25,445 bases of DNA from contig JAIRPU010000026.1 of the NCBI GenBank assembly GCA_031256815.1, positions 1 through 25,445 on the forward strand, in the 5' to 3' direction. Of this stretch, positions 25,306 to 25,445 are shown piece by piece. Source of the DNA: Spirochaetaceae bacterium. GTDB lineage: Bacteria; Spirochaetota; Spirochaetia; Treponematales; Breznakiellaceae. The stretch's first letter is position 1. Each line of letters opens with the position of its first letter. Below the pieces are notes generated by a model. It was given only the letters and a program-made list of their open reading frames with translations, was not told the DNA's origin and did no database searches. The position numbers and the translations under genes were made by a program.

Positions 25306-25335
25306 ATAAGACTATAGGCAATATCACTAAAATAA

Positions 25336-25372
25336 AAAAGCCCGCCTGCGGCTATGCCGTTAGCGGGCTTTT
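25336..25372 (-). terminator. Rho-independent terminator (bidirectional in form)
   Basis: AAAAGCCCGC and its perfect complement GCGGGCTTTT form a 10-bp stem around a 17-base loop that itself contains CGGC/GCCG. On the minus strand a T-rich run follows the stem, ending the gene that enters from the right edge 18 bases upstream. T bases also follow on the plus strand. Confidence 0.9.
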
Positions 25373-25389
25373 GTTTGATAAATGGCCGG

Positions 25390-25445
25390 TTATGGCGTGT
25401 AGGTTATAACTACCTTGCCGTTGCCGGATTGGATACCGGCCTTAC
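25390..25445 (-). CDS. C-terminal end of a gene entering from the right edge
   Basis: On the minus strand, one frame is open from the edge to a TAA at 25392-25390 and encodes KAGIQSGNGKVVITYTP. A strong terminator follows 18 bases later, which supports real coding. The GNGKVVITY ending resembles the tail of glycine-rich surface or secreted proteins, but 17 residues are too few to name it. Confidence 0.6.
   Translation of the reverse strand, partial: KAGIQSGNGKVVITYTP

Overview
The window looks like a spirochaete chromosome, most likely a host-associated Treponema-type carbohydrate fermenter. This is inferred from content only: many short-signal lipoproteins, three ribose-type (CUT2) sugar ABC systems packed together, a transglutaminase/TPR envelope protein, an AT-rich base with frequent gcgc runs, and no rRNA or tRNA to place it. 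I see no insertion sequence, phage gene, CRISPR array or tRNA.

Layout. (1) 1-5793: the 3' end of an unrecognised gene overlaps a 1287-residue membrane transglutaminase fused to a periplasmic TPR domain. A lipoprotein with a zinc-metallopeptidase motif converges on it and overlaps its end. (2) 5917-9429 (minus): sugar system C, in the order binding lipoprotein, double ATPase, permease. (3) 9687-12557: a putative lipid-anchored trypsin-fold serine protease (plus), whose 3' end overlaps a convergent RluA-type pseudouridine synthase (minus). (4) 12600-19795 (minus): two more sugar systems in an unusual nested order. ATPase A and permease A come first, then a complete set B (ATPase, permease, binding protein), then a second binding protein A, which has its own predicted promoter and palindromic operator. 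Tandem hairpin repeats sit at the A/B junction. (5) 20078-22705 (minus): a small membrane protein, an ECF sigma factor, a zinc-type anti-sigma factor and a membrane diguanylate cyclase, preceded by an ECF-like promoter that suggests autoregulation. (6) 22800-25305 (minus): a xylulokinase and an ACR3/bile-acid-symporter-family transporter. (7) 25336-25445: a strong terminator and the last 17 codons of a gene entering from the right edge.

How the genes may work together. The three CUT2 systems would import monosaccharides or polyols, and the xylulokinase would feed a pentose into the pentose phosphate pathway. No isomerase or sugar regulator is present, so substrates cannot be fixed. Two predicted proteases and the transglutaminase suggest envelope protein processing, and the sigma/anti-sigma/GGDEF cluster suggests an envelope signal linked to c-di-GMP.

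The best candidates for something undescribed are the transglutaminase/TPR fusion with an internal signal-peptide-like segment and its metallopeptidase neighbour, the nested A/B transporter operon with its private operator, and the ECF-GGDEF cluster.
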